Assembly (NCBI RefSeq): GCF_900188445.1
Contig: NZ_FZOR01000061.1
Coordinates: 1-40,884, forward strand
Source of the DNA: Actinomadura meyerae
GTDB lineage: Bacteria > Actinomycetota > Actinomycetes > Streptosporangiales > Streptosporangiaceae
DNA length: 40,884 nucleotides
Direction of reading: 5' to 3'
Under the pieces are notes generated by a model. That model did no database searches and was not told the origin of the DNA. It worked only from the letters and a program-made list of their open reading frames with translations. Made by a program: the position numbers and the translations under genes. Every line of letters begins with the position of its first letter. Position 1 is the first letter of the stretch. Shown piece after piece: positions 1 through 8,329 of the stretch.

Positions 1-82
1 TCGCCTGCGACAGCGGAGGCACGGTCCCGGCCGAGAAACCGACCTTGGGCGCGTTCGGGCTACTGATCGAGATCTTCGGCAT
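1..82 (-). CDS. RidA-like protein, N-terminal fragment (runs off the window)
   Basis: Only 27 codons are visible. ATG at 82 is preceded by AGGAG at a good distance. The peptide begins MPKISISSPNAPK and reaches PPLSQA, which resembles the start of RidA/YjgF enamine deaminases (a short strand, then an AP...SQA segment). RidA proteins hydrolyse reactive enamine/imine intermediates; that role is inferred from this short similarity only. The gene reads leftwards from a promoter with a perfect palindromic operator at 148-175, so it is probably controlled by a dimeric repressor. The family assignment is tentative because the conserved C-terminal half lies outside the window. Confidence 0.45.
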   Translation of the reverse strand, partial: MPKISISSPNAPKVGFSAGTVPPLSQA

Positions 83-147
83 GGCACTCCTCGCTTGACC
101 CGCGTCGGCGGCGGACGCGGCGGGCACCGGGCGGTTACCGGCGGCCC

Positions 148-177
148 GACTCTAACCATCATGATGGTTAGAGTCAA
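148..177 (-). promoter_or_regulatory. Promoter with a 28-bp perfect palindromic operator (O1)
   Basis: Positions 148-175 form a perfect palindrome centred between 161 and 162; its core is TAACCATCATGATGGTTA. On the minus strand a -35 TTGACT (177-172) and a -10 TAGAGT (154-149) are separated by exactly 17 bp, and the palindrome covers the spacer and most of both boxes. This is the geometry of a repressor site blocking RNA polymerase for the leftward gene starting at 82. The regulator is not identifiable in this window. Confidence 0.75.
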
Positions 178-239
178 TAAGCTTCAAAGGGGCGGCGCTC
201 TGACCTGCTCATTCGTTGGACGGATTGTCAATTATCGAG

Positions 240-259
240 CAATCCATCATTATGGTTAT
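240..259. promoter_or_regulatory. Second, imperfect copy of the operator (O2)
   Basis: Positions 240-259 match the central 20 bp of the 148-175 palindrome at 16 of 20 positions (CCATCAT-ATGGTTA core). It lies 88 bp upstream of O1 relative to the leftward gene. A plus-strand TTGTCA (about 226-231) with CATTAT 17 bp on overlaps it, but no rightward gene follows. Two related sites suggest cooperative binding or looping by the same regulator; this is inference. Confidence 0.5.
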
Positions 260-332
260 CTCTGACTCGGGGTGAAGGCGCGCCCTGGCGTGCCCGCCGC
301 GCCGTGCCGGTTCCGGGACGGCGGCGCGGGCC

Positions 333-1574
333 TCAGCCGCCCGACCGGTCCGCCCGGTCCGCCCTGTCGCGGTCTCCCCCGGAGGCCCGGGTGTAGCCGG
401 CCACGATGGCCTCCAGCTCGGCGGGGGTGATCACGTCCTCGATGCGCTCGAACCCCTCCGGGGCACGGCGTTCGACCTCCTCGATGACCTGCTCCGGGCC
501 GCCGAGCCGGTTGCGGAGGACGATCTGGGTGGTGGCCGGGAGGCGGTCGCGCTCGTAGGCGAGCAGCGCCCGGCCGGGGTCGGCGTGGTTCGCCAGGTGG
601 GCGCTGAGGTTCACCGCGTCCAGGACGGCCTGGCCTGCGCCGTTGGAGCCCATCGGGTACATGGGGTGGGCGGCGTCGCCCAGCAGGGTGACCCGGCCGC
701 GCGTCCAGCCGGGCAGGGGGTCGCGGTCGCACATGGGGAACGCGATCCGGTCCCGGGTGGACTCGATCATGGCGGCATGGTCGAAGAGGTCGCAGGTGAA
801 GCGCCCGACGTGCGCGGCCAGGTCCGCGGGGTCGGCGGGACGCGTCCAGTCCTGCTCGTCGGGCGGCGGGTCGCCGGGGCGGCCGGTCCGGACGGCCATG
901 GCCCAGTTGGTCAGCCTGGTGCCGGGCGCCGTGCCCGTCCCGATCGGGTACACGACCAGCTTGGCGGCGTTGCCGCCGAGGATCACCATGGTCCGCCCGG
1001 TGCCGAACGCGGGCCACTCGGTGGCGCCGCGCCAGGTCATCATGCCGCTCCAGCGCGGCGGTCCCTCGCCGGGGAACAGGGCCGCCCGGGTCGCCGAGTG
1101 GATGCCGTCGGCGCCGACCAGGACGTCCGCGCGCGCCTGCGAGCCGTCGGCGAACCGGGCGGTCACGGCCTCGGCGTCCTGCTCGAAGCCGACCAGGCGG
1201 TGGCCGGTGCGCACCGCGTCCGCGCCCAGCCTCTCCACGACCGCGCGGTGGAGCAGGCCCTGCAGCCGGCCGCGGTGCACGCTGATCTGCGGGTGCGCGA
1301 AACCGGCGGCCCGCCCGCACGGTCTGCGCATGATCTCCTGCCCCAGCCGGTGGGCGTAGACCAGCTCGCCGGTGCGCACGCCGATCTCGTCCAGCCGGTC
1401 CAGCAGCCCCACCGCGCCCAGCTCCCGGACGGCGAACGGCAGCGCGTTGATGCCCACCCCGAGCTCGCGGATCCGCTCGCCGCGCTCGTAGACCACGCAG
1501 CCGATGCCCTCGGCGTGCAGGCGCAGGGCGGTGAACAGCCCGCCGATGCCGGCTCCCACGATCATCACGTTCAC
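333..1574 (-). CDS. FAD-dependent monooxygenase (PhzS/salicylate-hydroxylase-like)
   Basis: 413 residues, the usual length for single-component aromatic-ring flavoprotein hydroxylases. Residues 6-12 hold the Rossmann GxGxxG (VGAGIGG). A DG motif (LVGADGIHSATR) sits mid-protein, and the FAD-ribityl motif GDAAHPMYPMGSNGAGQA lies near the C-terminus. The MYPMGSNG form is typical of PhzS-like members. It is expected to use NAD(P)H and O2 to hydroxylate a small aromatic or heterocyclic substrate in the cytoplasm; the substrate cannot be read from sequence. GTG at 1574 is chosen because GAGGAG precedes it and the GTGA overlaps the stop of the upstream DJ-1-type gene, indicating translational coupling. 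It is the last gene of a four-gene leftward operon. Confidence 0.85.
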   Translation of the reverse strand: MNVMIVGAGIGGLFTALRLHAEGIGCVVYERGERIRELGVGINALPFAVRELGAVGLLDRLDEIGVRTGELVYAHRLGQEIMRRPCGRAAGFAHPQISVHRGRLQGLLHRAVVERLGADAVRTGHRLVGFEQDAEAVTARFADGSQARADVLVGADGIHSATRAALFPGEGPPRWSGMMTWRGATEWPAFGTGRTMVILGGNAAKLVVYPIGTGTAPGTRLTNWAMAVRTGRPGDPPPDEQDWTRPADPADLAAHVGRFTCDLFDHAAMIESTRDRIAFPMCDRDPLPGWTRGRVTLLGDAAHPMYPMGSNGAGQAVLDAVNLSAHLANHADPGRALLAYERDRLPATTQIVLRNRLGGPEQVIEEVERRAPEGFERIEDVITPAELEAIVAGYTRASGGDRDRADRADRSGG

Positions 1575-3019
1575 GGCTTCTCCTCGTCCCCGTCGAGGCT
1601 GCCACGGCCACCGCCCGGCGATCCAGGGGTCCGCCGGCCGCCGGTTCCCGGGCGGAGCGAACCGGTCGTGATGAGCCGCGCGGTGAGGCGGACGAGGACC
1701 AGCGCGGCCACCCCGGCCAGGGCGAGGAGCGAGAGGCGCAGGGTGGGCCTCCACGGCCAGCTCGGGCCGGACGGGCCGGGTTCCGCGGCGGGGTACTCGA
1801 GGATCTTGCGCGTCCAGCCGGCCGTGGGCCTGTCCAGCGTGCGGGCCATGGAATCGAGCACCGGGTCGAAGGCGAAGCCAGGCCGCCGGTGCGGGTACTC
1901 CAGCGGGACGCCCGCGCGGCGGGCGGCGGCCGCGATCCCCGGGTCGCGCTCGGCCGCGGCCGCGCCGCCCGGGACCATCAGCCGGTCGATGCCGTCTCCC
2001 GCGCCGGCGAGGCGCTCCCGCGGCAGGAAGGTCAGCCCGTGACGCGAGCGCACGGTGTCCGCGGACGCGATCGCGACCGTCCGGACGGCCTTGACCTCGG
2101 CGTACGGGCTGAACACCGAAGCGAGTTCCAGTTCCCCGACGCCATCGGTGAGCACCACCCCCACCTTGGTCGTCCTCGACCGGTAGCCGAGGTTGAGCAC
2201 GTGCACGAGCGCGTCGGACGGCGACAGCCGGGATTCGGGCATGCGCGCGGGCGCACCGGGAGAGTAGTGGCTCCAGCCGGCGGACCGGGCGGCCGCGGCG
2301 GCGGCGCCCGTGCCGACCAGCCGCTCGATCACGCGCAGCGACCCGTCCACCGAGGACAGCAGCCCGCCCGTGCTGATCACGTTCCCCGCGTCGAGGTAGC
2401 GGACTCCGCGCCGCCACCGCACAGCGGGGTGGGCCTCCTCCAGGCCGGAGAGCCGGTACCAGTGCGTGGTGGCCTCGCGGCCGTCGAGGAGACCGGCGTC
2501 GGCGACCAGCCGGGCTCCGGTGCACACGCTCAGCACCAGCCCGCGGCTCGCGGTACCCCGAAGCCACTCGATGACGCGGCGATCGCTCTCCTCGTCGGAC
2601 GGCATCTCCGGCACCACGGTGACGTCCGGCGCCCTGCCGCCCAGCCGCCGGCTCAGTTGCGCGAAGTCCAGGTCCGGGACCAGGTCCAACCCTCCGAGCA
2701 GCGGCAGAGGGCGGCGTTCGGGCGCGACCGTGTAGACGTTGAACCTGCCTGTGCTCGCCAGCACGTCGTAGGGGACGAGCGCGTCGGCCACATTGGCGCC
2801 GGCGTTGCCGACCACGACCGCCACGGTGGGCCTGCCCGGGACGTGCTCGGGCGGAGCCACCGCGGGGACGCTGTCGGCAGCGGGCGGCGCGTACCGGTAG
2901 GAGGCGAAACTCCGCGCGCTGATGAGGAACTCCGCGCCCGGGACGAGGAACAAGGCCAGGAGAACCGCGAGTACACGGCCGAGAACCCGCAGGACCCGGG
3001 CGCCGCGTCCCTTTCGCAT
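1571..3019 (-). CDS. Membrane-anchored protein with two DJ-1/PfpI domains
   Basis: 482 residues. A hydrophobic N-terminal segment (residues about 10-32) could be a signal anchor. The first DJ-1/PfpI domain (about 60-250) has the nucleophile elbow SVCTGARL with Cys166 and the LLDGREATTHW stretch seen in GlxA N-terminal domains. A second DJ-1-like domain (about 280-400) lacks an obvious elbow cysteine. A further transmembrane segment (LSLLALAGVAALVLV) lies near the C-terminus, followed by a Gly/Arg-rich tail. Unlike GlxA, it has no AraC DNA-binding domain; a separate AraC gene lies directly upstream, overlapping it as TGATG. It may sense or modify a small molecule at the membrane. Function is unknown beyond the fold. 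Confidence 0.75.
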   Translation of the reverse strand: MRKGRGARVLRVLGRVLAVLLALFLVPGAEFLISARSFASYRYAPPAADSVPAVAPPEHVPGRPTVAVVVGNAGANVADALVPYDVLASTGRFNVYTVAPERRPLPLLGGLDLVPDLDFAQLSRRLGGRAPDVTVVPEMPSDEESDRRVIEWLRGTASRGLVLSVCTGARLVADAGLLDGREATTHWYRLSGLEEAHPAVRWRRGVRYLDAGNVISTGGLLSSVDGSLRVIERLVGTGAAAAAARSAGWSHYSPGAPARMPESRLSPSDALVHVLNLGYRSRTTKVGVVLTDGVGELELASVFSPYAEVKAVRTVAIASADTVRSRHGLTFLPRERLAGAGDGIDRLMVPGGAAAAERDPGIAAAARRAGVPLEYPHRRPGFAFDPVLDSMARTLDRPTAGWTRKILEYPAAEPGPSGPSWPWRPTLRLSLLALAGVAALVLVRLTARLITTGSLRPGTGGRRTPGSPGGGRGSLDGDEEKP

Positions 3020-4026
3020 CACGTCACCTGTCCAGGCGTGTGCGCCGTGGCGCATTCCTGGCGGAACTGGCGCGGCGAAAGGCCGTAGGCGCTGCGGAAC
3101 GCCTGGCTGAAATGCGCCGGGCTGGTGAACCCCCAGCGAGCCGCGATCGCGTTGATCGGGCGCGCCGCCAGGCCGGGGTCGGCCAGGTCGCGATGGCACC
3201 GCTCCAGGCGGCGCGCGCGGATCCAGCCGGCGACCGTGTGCCCGTTTTGCTGGAACAGCTTGTGCAGGTAGCGCAGGGAGATGTGGTGCGCTTCGGCGAC
3301 GGCGGACGGAGTCAGGTCCGCGTCGCCCAGGTTCGCCTGGATGAAGGCGTGGATCCGGGCCGTCAGCGCCCGCCGCCGCGTCGGGGCCGGCACCGCGCCC
3401 CGGCGGTCCAGCGCGTTGCCGAGCGCCGCGGTCAGCACGTCGATGGCCAGCACGGACAGCCGGGCGGTCTCGGCCGGGCTGAGCTCGTCCAGGTGCCGGG
3501 CCAGTTGCAGCATGAACTGCGAGGAGAGCGCGCCGACACCCCGGTCGCCCGGGATGCAGTCCTCGGTCAGCCGGCGCAATTCCGGCTCGGGGAAGGGCAG
3601 CAGCGTGCGCGGGAACCGCAGCAGCAGTACCTGGCTCTCCGGGATGTCCGGTACGAATCCGCACAGGTAAGGACGCGACGTGTCGTAGAGCATCAGATCC
3701 CCGACCCTCATCTCCACGCTCCGGCCGTCCTGCTCCTTCATGCCGGCGCCCCGCACGAAGCAGCCCAGCTTGAACACCTCGGGATCGGACCGGCGGACGA
3801 GTTCGGGCGTGCGATGGACCGAGTGCGGCATCGTGGTGATCAGCGTCGCCTGGACGGGCCCGAAGTCGCTGATCCCGACCTGGGCCTGGAACCGGTGCCT
3901 CAGCCGCGGATCGCAGCGCAGGTCGTAGGGCGCCCATAACTTGGAGTGCAGTTCATGCCAGAAGGCGAACCGCTCCCCCGCCGGGACGTCTGTGGTCCTG
4001 ATCACTTTCATGCCGGCGGTGCGCAC
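3019..4026 (-). CDS. AraC-family transcriptional regulator (AraC-binding-like N-terminal domain)
   Basis: 335 residues. The first ~200 resemble the cupin-like AraC-binding domain of AraC_binding_2 type (FWHELHSKLWAPYDLRC near the start, MLYDTSRPY mid-domain). The C-terminal ~100 carry two helix-turn-helix units (LTPSAVAEAHHISLRYLHKL and INAIAARWGFTSPAHFSQAF). GTG at 4026 has AGGAGG 8 nt upstream and lies 2 nt after the stop of the RibD-like gene. An in-frame ATG five codons in is a weaker alternative. Its place inside the operon with the DJ-1 protein and monooxygenase suggests it controls this operon in response to the substrate. Confidence 0.85.
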   Translation of the reverse strand: MRTAGMKVIRTTDVPAGERFAFWHELHSKLWAPYDLRCDPRLRHRFQAQVGISDFGPVQATLITTMPHSVHRTPELVRRSDPEVFKLGCFVRGAGMKEQDGRSVEMRVGDLMLYDTSRPYLCGFVPDIPESQVLLLRFPRTLLPFPEPELRRLTEDCIPGDRGVGALSSQFMLQLARHLDELSPAETARLSVLAIDVLTAALGNALDRRGAVPAPTRRRALTARIHAFIQANLGDADLTPSAVAEAHHISLRYLHKLFQQNGHTVAGWIRARRLERCHRDLADPGLAARPINAIAARWGFTSPAHFSQAFRSAYGLSPRQFRQECATAHTPGQVT

Positions 4027-4028
4027 GG

Positions 4029-4676
4029 TCACCGCCTCCTGGCCGTGAACGTCAGATGGGTGACGCCCGAGGGCGTCGAGACCGCCTCGATGTCGAACGC
4101 CTCCTCCAGCGACTCCAGGCCGTCCCAGAGCCGGACGCCGCGGCCGAGCACCATCGGCACCTGCACCACGTGCATGTGGTCGACGAGTCCCTCGGCGAGG
4201 AAGTCGCGGACCACCGAGGGCCCACCGCCCAGTCGCACGTCCAGGCCGCCGGCCGCCTCGCGGGCCCGCTCCAGCGCCTCGGCGGGCGGGGCGTCCAGGA
4301 AGTGGAAGGTGGTGCCGCCCTCCATCTCGATCGACGGCCGCGGCCGGTGCGTGAGCACGAAGACCGGGGTGTGGAACGGCGGGTCGGCGCCCCACGCGCC
4401 CCGGTACCCGGGGTCGTCCTGCCAGCCGGGCGGGCCGAACTTGCCCGCACCCATGATCTCGGCGCCGATCCCCGCACCGTGCAGCGCGGCGAGGGCGTGG
4501 TCCGCGCCCGTGCTCCCGCCCGACCCACCGCCCATCCGGTGCCAGAACCGGGTGGCGAACATCCACTCGTGCAGGCGTTCACCGGCGTGGCCGAACGGCG
4601 CGTCCGGGGCCTGCCCGGCGCCCGTGGCGAAGCCGTCGAGCGAGATCGAGAAATTGTGCACACGAAGTTCGGACAT
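4029..4676 (-). CDS. Dihydrofolate reductase-family (RibD C-terminal-like) protein
   Basis: 215 residues with the RibD_C/DHFR-like fold: an N-terminal strand ending in SLDGFATG, and the characteristic RLGGGPSVVRDFLAEGLVD then PMVLGRGVRLWDG near the C-terminus. Stand-alone proteins of this kind are NADPH-binding reductases of uncertain substrate in actinobacteria. ATG at 4676 has AAGGAG 8 nt upstream. It is the first gene of the leftward operon and is divergent from the GlxA-type regulator at 4789, with 112 bp between them holding both promoters. The gap contains a short GACGG-N3-CCGTC repeat. Confidence 0.85.
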   Translation of the reverse strand: MSELRVHNFSISLDGFATGAGQAPDAPFGHAGERLHEWMFATRFWHRMGGGSGGSTGADHALAALHGAGIGAEIMGAGKFGPPGWQDDPGYRGAWGADPPFHTPVFVLTHRPRPSIEMEGGTTFHFLDAPPAEALERAREAAGGLDVRLGGGPSVVRDFLAEGLVDHMHVVQVPMVLGRGVRLWDGLESLEEAFDIEAVSTPSGVTHLTFTARRR

Positions 4677-4788
4677 CACCGTGCTCCTTCGAGATCGGAC
4701 CCCCGGCCGGCCTCCGCACGTGACGGACGCCGTCCCTCTCTGCCCCCACCCTGAGGGGCCTGAGCGCGGACGGCAACGGAACGGGGGG

Positions 4789-5832
4789 ATGATGTCCGAA
4801 TACTTGGTACTCCTGTCGCGGCGGCATAGGGTCCCGAGGGTGGACGAGCGGCTGATGGTGGTCGTCGGATACGACCGGGCCCAACTACTCGACATCGCCT
4901 GCGTGACATCGACGCTGAGCGAGGCGAACTGGGGCGCCACCCCGCCGTACCGGGTGGTCCTGGCCACCCCCGGAGGACGGGCGATCACCTGCACCGACGG
5001 GATGACGGTGCAGGGGCAGGAGGCGCTCGAACGGCTCAAGGGCCCCCTCGACACGCTGATCGTGTCGGGCGGGCTGGGCTACCGGGAGGCCGCGGCCGAC
5101 CCCCGCCTCGTCGGCCATGTGCGCCGGCTGGCCGGGGAGAGCCGGCGGGTCGCGTCCGTCTGCACCGGCTCCGCCGTGCTCGCCGCGGCCGGCCTGCTCG
5201 ACGGCAGGCGCGCCGCCACCCACTGGATGTGGGCCGACCAGATCGCCGCGCAGTACCCGGAGGTCGCCTTCGACCCCGAGCCGATCTACATCCGCGACGG
5301 CGGCGTCACCACCTCGGCGGGCGTCACCAGCGCACTCGACCTGACGCTGTCGTTCATCCAGGACGACCACGGGCCGGAACTCGCGCGCGGGGTGGCGCAG
5401 CTGGTCGTGACCTACCTGCAGCGGCCGGGCGACCAGGCGCAGATGAGCATGTTCGTCGCCGCCGCGCCGCAGCCCGAGTACGGGATCGTCCGGCAGGTCA
5501 CCGACCACGTCGCCGGCAACCTCGACGGCGACCTGAGCACCGCCGCCCTGGCCAGGCTGGCGGGGGTGAGCGAGCGCCACCTCACCCGGCTGTTCCTCCA
5601 GCACCTCGCCCACACTCCGGGCCGCTACGTCCGCAAGGCCCGCACCGAAGCGGCCGCGCAACTGCTGGCGACGACGACGCACCCGGTCGCGAGCGTGGCA
5701 CGGCGGTGCGGGTTCGGGACGGCCGAGACGCTCCGCCAGGCCTTCGTCGACCAGTACGGCATCGCGCCCTCGCGCTACCGCGCGAACCACTCGGCGCGGC
5801 GGGCGGGAGAGAACGCCGCCCGAAGGCCCTGA
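4789..5832 (+). CDS. GlxA-family transcriptional regulator (DJ-1 domain plus AraC HTH)
   Basis: 347 residues from ATG 4789. The N-terminal DJ-1/PfpI-like domain (about 20-205) begins VVVGYDRAQLLDIA and has the elbow SVCTGSAVL with Cys125 and LLDGRRAATHW. The C-terminal AraC DNA-binding domain (about 240-335) has LARLAGVSERHLTRLF and VARRCGFGTAETLRQAF. Family members sense small metabolites and act as activators or repressors. The start is uncertain: no strong ribosome site precedes 4789, and GTG 4840 or ATG 4858 would start closer to the conserved domain. Its position opposite the RibD-like operon suggests it regulates that operon. It ends 22 bp from the convergent gene at 5855. Confidence 0.85.
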   Translation: MMSEYLVLLSRRHRVPRVDERLMVVVGYDRAQLLDIACVTSTLSEANWGATPPYRVVLATPGGRAITCTDGMTVQGQEALERLKGPLDTLIVSGGLGYREAAADPRLVGHVRRLAGESRRVASVCTGSAVLAAAGLLDGRRAATHWMWADQIAAQYPEVAFDPEPIYIRDGGVTTSAGVTSALDLTLSFIQDDHGPELARGVAQLVVTYLQRPGDQAQMSMFVAAAPQPEYGIVRQVTDHVAGNLDGDLSTAALARLAGVSERHLTRLFLQHLAHTPGRYVRKARTEAAAQLLATTTHPVASVARRCGFGTAETLRQAFVDQYGIAPSRYRANHSARRAGENAARRP

Positions 5833-5854
5833 GCGGGGGTCGCGGCCGGGAGCA

Positions 5855-6247
5855 TCAGGGGGCGCGGCGGTCCGCGCGGGACCGTCGCGTGTACTCCTGG
5901 CCGAGCGCGAAGAGCAGCCAGGTGAGGGCGGTGGCGTCGTCGACGACGCCGAACGGCAGGAAGACGTCCGGGATCAGATCGACCGGGGAGACGATGTAGA
6001 CCACCGCGACCACCATCGCGACGATCTTGCCGGTGGCCGTCCGGTAGTACGCCTGCGCGGCCGCGCCCGCCGGCCCGCCGCGGCGGCGGCGCCCGCGCAG
6101 CCGCAGGATGCCCGCTATCAGCAGGACCGCGCCGACGGCCACCACCGCGGCTCCCGCCACGGTGACGTCGACACCGCCCAGGTCACCGTCCACGGTGAGT
6201 GCCGGGACGGCACCCGCCACGACGAGTACGACTCCGAGCCAGACCAT
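5855..6247 (-). CDS. YkvA-family (DUF1232) membrane protein
   Basis: 130 residues. Two hydrophobic segments (about 3-18 and 28-48) are followed by a basic loop, and then by the DUF1232 signature with YIVSPVDLIPDVFLPFGVVDD, which includes a third hydrophobic stretch. DUF1232 proteins are small membrane proteins of unknown function. ATG at 6247 has GGAGG 5 nt upstream; the GTG two codons earlier overlaps this ribosome site and is unlikely. It is a single gene, convergent with the GlxA-type regulator. Confidence 0.8.
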   Translation of the reverse strand: MVWLGVVLVVAGAVPALTVDGDLGGVDVTVAGAAVVAVGAVLLIAGILRLRGRRRRGGPAGAAAQAYYRTATGKIVAMVVAVVYIVSPVDLIPDVFLPFGVVDDATALTWLLFALGQEYTRRSRADRRAP

Positions 6248-6427
6248 GCGCACCTCCGGGGGGACGTGTCCTCCGGTATTGCCGTCCCGGACCGTTTCAG
6301 TCGGCCCCGCAAGCGCGAAAACCCTTGCGCGGTCGGGCGGCGGGGGCGCCGTCCGGTGGGGCGGCCTTCACTCCCCCTGGGGGCAATCGGGGGACCCGGC
6401 GGCGGTTCTCGACACGGCGTTGCTATC

Positions 6428-6448
6428 TTGTCGACATGATGTCGACAA
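6428..6448. promoter_or_regulatory. Perfect 21-bp palindromic operator before the ABC/TetR operon
   Basis: TTGTCGACAT-G-ATGTCGACAA is a perfect inverted repeat with 10-bp arms around one central base, ending 19 nt before the permease start. Sites of this form and position are typical TetR-family operators, and a TetR gene closes the operon, so autoregulation and substrate-induced efflux are the natural reading. TATCTT at 6424-6429 just upstream could be a -10 box, but no good -35 was found at the right distance. Confidence 0.75.
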
Positions 6449-6467
6449 AAACGCGGATGTGGGGCTG

Positions 6468-7598
6468 ATGTTCCTCGCACTTCGCGAACTGCGGTTCGCC
6501 AAGGTCCGGTTCGGGCTGATGGGCGCCGTGGTGGGGCTGATCGCGGTCCTCATGGTCATGCTGTCCGGGCTGTCGGTGGGGCTGGTCAGGGACGGTGTGT
6601 CCGGGCTGCAGCACCTGCCCGTCACGTCCTTCGCGTTCGAGCGCGGCGTCCAGCACGACTCCGCCTTCTCCCGGAGCGTGGTGGACGTGTCCGCCGTGGA
6701 CTCCTGGCGGAGCCGTCCGGGCGTGGCCGAGGCGGCGCCCTTCGGCAACACGCTCATCAACGCCAAGAGCGACCGGGGCGTGGACATCGACCTCGCCCTG
6801 TTCGGAGTGGAGACGGACTCGTTCCTGTCCCCCGAGGTGGGCGAGGGCTCGCGGCTCAACGGCCCGGACGGCATCGTCGTCAGCGCCACGGCCCTGGACG
6901 CCGGCCTGCGCGTCGGCGACACGATCACCGTCGACCGCCTCGGGACGAAGCTGCGGGTGGTCGGAGCGACCCCGCGGCAGGACACCTTCGGACATGTCGA
7001 CGTGGCCTACGTGCCCCTGGCGACCTGGCAGCGGGTCAAGGCCGGGGCGGGGCCGGGCGACCCGGTGCCCGCGCGCGCCGCTCAGGACATCACCGCGGTG
7101 GCCGTGCGTGCGAAGCCCGGAGCCTCGGTGGATCTCAGCGCCGGGGACAGCGCCGCCGGCACCGAGAGCCTGACGCTGGAGCAGTCCTACGGCGCCTCCC
7201 CCGGCTACACCGCCGAGACGTCGACGCTGCAGCTCATCCAGGGGTTCCTGTACGCCATCTCCGCACTGGTCGTCGGGGCGTTCTTCGCCGTCTGGGCGAT
7301 CCAGCGCAAGCACGAGGTCGCCGTGCTGCGCGCCATGGGCGCGTCGAGGGGGTGGCTGCTGCGCGACGCGCTCACCCAGGCGTTCATCCTGCTGCTCGTC
7401 TCCGTCGCGGTCGGCGCGGGGATCGGCGTCGGTCTCGGCTCGCTCATCACCGGCGGCGGAGCGCCGTTCGCGCTCAGCGCGCCGAGCGTCTCGACCGCCG
7501 CCGCGGGGATCGTCCTGCTCGGGCTCGCCGGCGCCGGCGCGGCCGTCGCCCGCATCGCGTCCATCGACCCGGCCACCGCCCTTGGAGGAAACCGATGA
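6468..7598 (+). CDS. ABC transporter permease, FtsX/MacB type
   Basis: 376 residues. One transmembrane segment near the N-terminus (about 14-36) precedes a long extracytoplasmic domain (about 40-255) of MacB_PCD type. Transmembrane segments follow at about 265-285, 305-330 and 345-365. The short cytoplasmic motif RKHEVAVLRAMGAS after the second segment is diagnostic of FtsX-like permeases. These work as dimers with a LolD/MacB-like ATPase in efflux or mechanotransmission rather than classic transport. GTG at 6459 is an alternative start, and the ribosome site is weak. The stop overlaps the ATPase start (ATGA, 7595-7598). Confidence 0.9.
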   Translation: MFLALRELRFAKVRFGLMGAVVGLIAVLMVMLSGLSVGLVRDGVSGLQHLPVTSFAFERGVQHDSAFSRSVVDVSAVDSWRSRPGVAEAAPFGNTLINAKSDRGVDIDLALFGVETDSFLSPEVGEGSRLNGPDGIVVSATALDAGLRVGDTITVDRLGTKLRVVGATPRQDTFGHVDVAYVPLATWQRVKAGAGPGDPVPARAAQDITAVAVRAKPGASVDLSAGDSAAGTESLTLEQSYGASPGYTAETSTLQLIQGFLYAISALVVGAFFAVWAIQRKHEVAVLRAMGASRGWLLRDALTQAFILLLVSVAVGAGIGVGLGSLITGGGAPFALSAPSVSTAAAGIVLLGLAGAGAAVARIASIDPATALGGNR

Positions 7599-8329
7599 CC
7601 GGCCAGACCACCCCGTCGGCCTCCCCGCGCGAGGACGGCCCGACCGCGCCCGACCGCCCGGGACTGGTCATGGAGGGCGTCTTCCTCCAGCACGGCGACG
7701 GCTCGGAGACCGTCCGGGCGCTCGACGACGTCGACCTCACGGTGCGTCCCGGGGAACTCGCCGCGGTCGTCGGCCCGTCCGGCTCCGGGAAGTCGAGCCT
7801 GCTGGCGGTCGCCGGCGGGCTCGCCCGCCCGGACCGGGGCACGGTCACGGTCGCCGGGCTCGACATCACGGCCGCCGGCGGCCGGGCCAGGGCGAGGCTG
7901 CGGCGCGAGCAGATCGGGTTCGTCTTCCAGTCGGGCAACCTGCTCCCCGCGCTCACCGCCCGCGACCAGCTCCGGCTGCCGCTGCGGCTCCGGCCGCGCC
8001 GCGCGCGCTCGGGCCGCGACCCCCTCGCGCTGCTGGAGGACGTGGGGATGGCGGACAAGGCCGACCGGTACCCGCACCAGCTGTCCGGCGGGGAGCGGCA
8101 GCGGGTCGGCATCGCCCGGGCCCTGATGACCGGGCCGAGCGTGCTGCTCGTCGACGAGCCCACCGCCGCGCTGGACCGGGCGCGCAGCCACGAGATCGTC
8201 CGCCTGCTCGCCCGCGAGTCGCGGCAGCACGGCGTGGCGGCCATCATGGTGACCCACGACCACGACGTGCTCGAACACTGCGACACGGTGTACGAGATGA
8301 TCGACGGGCGCCTCACCGCACACGCCTGA
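7595..8329 (+). CDS. ABC transporter ATP-binding protein (LolD/MacB-like)
   Basis: 244 residues. The Walker A is GPSGSGKSS (residues 60-68). A Q-loop sits in FVFQSGNLLP, the signature LSGGE is at 163-167, Walker B VLLVDEP is at 183-189, and the switch His is in VTHDHDV. It powers the partner permease encoded immediately upstream, whose stop codon it overlaps (ATGA). GGAGG lies 6 nt before the ATG. The extended N-terminus (about 25 residues, Pro/Asp-rich) is a little longer than usual. Substrate is unknown; the linked TetR repressor suggests a toxic compound, lipid or antibiotic. Confidence 0.93.
   Translation: MTGQTTPSASPREDGPTAPDRPGLVMEGVFLQHGDGSETVRALDDVDLTVRPGELAAVVGPSGSGKSSLLAVAGGLARPDRGTVTVAGLDITAAGGRARARLRREQIGFVFQSGNLLPALTARDQLRLPLRLRPRRARSGRDPLALLEDVGMADKADRYPHQLSGGERQRVGIARALMTGPSVLLVDEPTAALDRARSHEIVRLLARESRQHGVAAIMVTHDHDVLEHCDTVYEMIDGRLTAHA

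Noticed and set aside
585..2042. Long rightward open frames opposite the monooxygenase and DJ-1 genes
   Set aside because: Gly/Ala/His/Arg-rich translations with no domain, and no ribosome sites. They mirror well-supported leftward genes, as usual in high-GC DNA.
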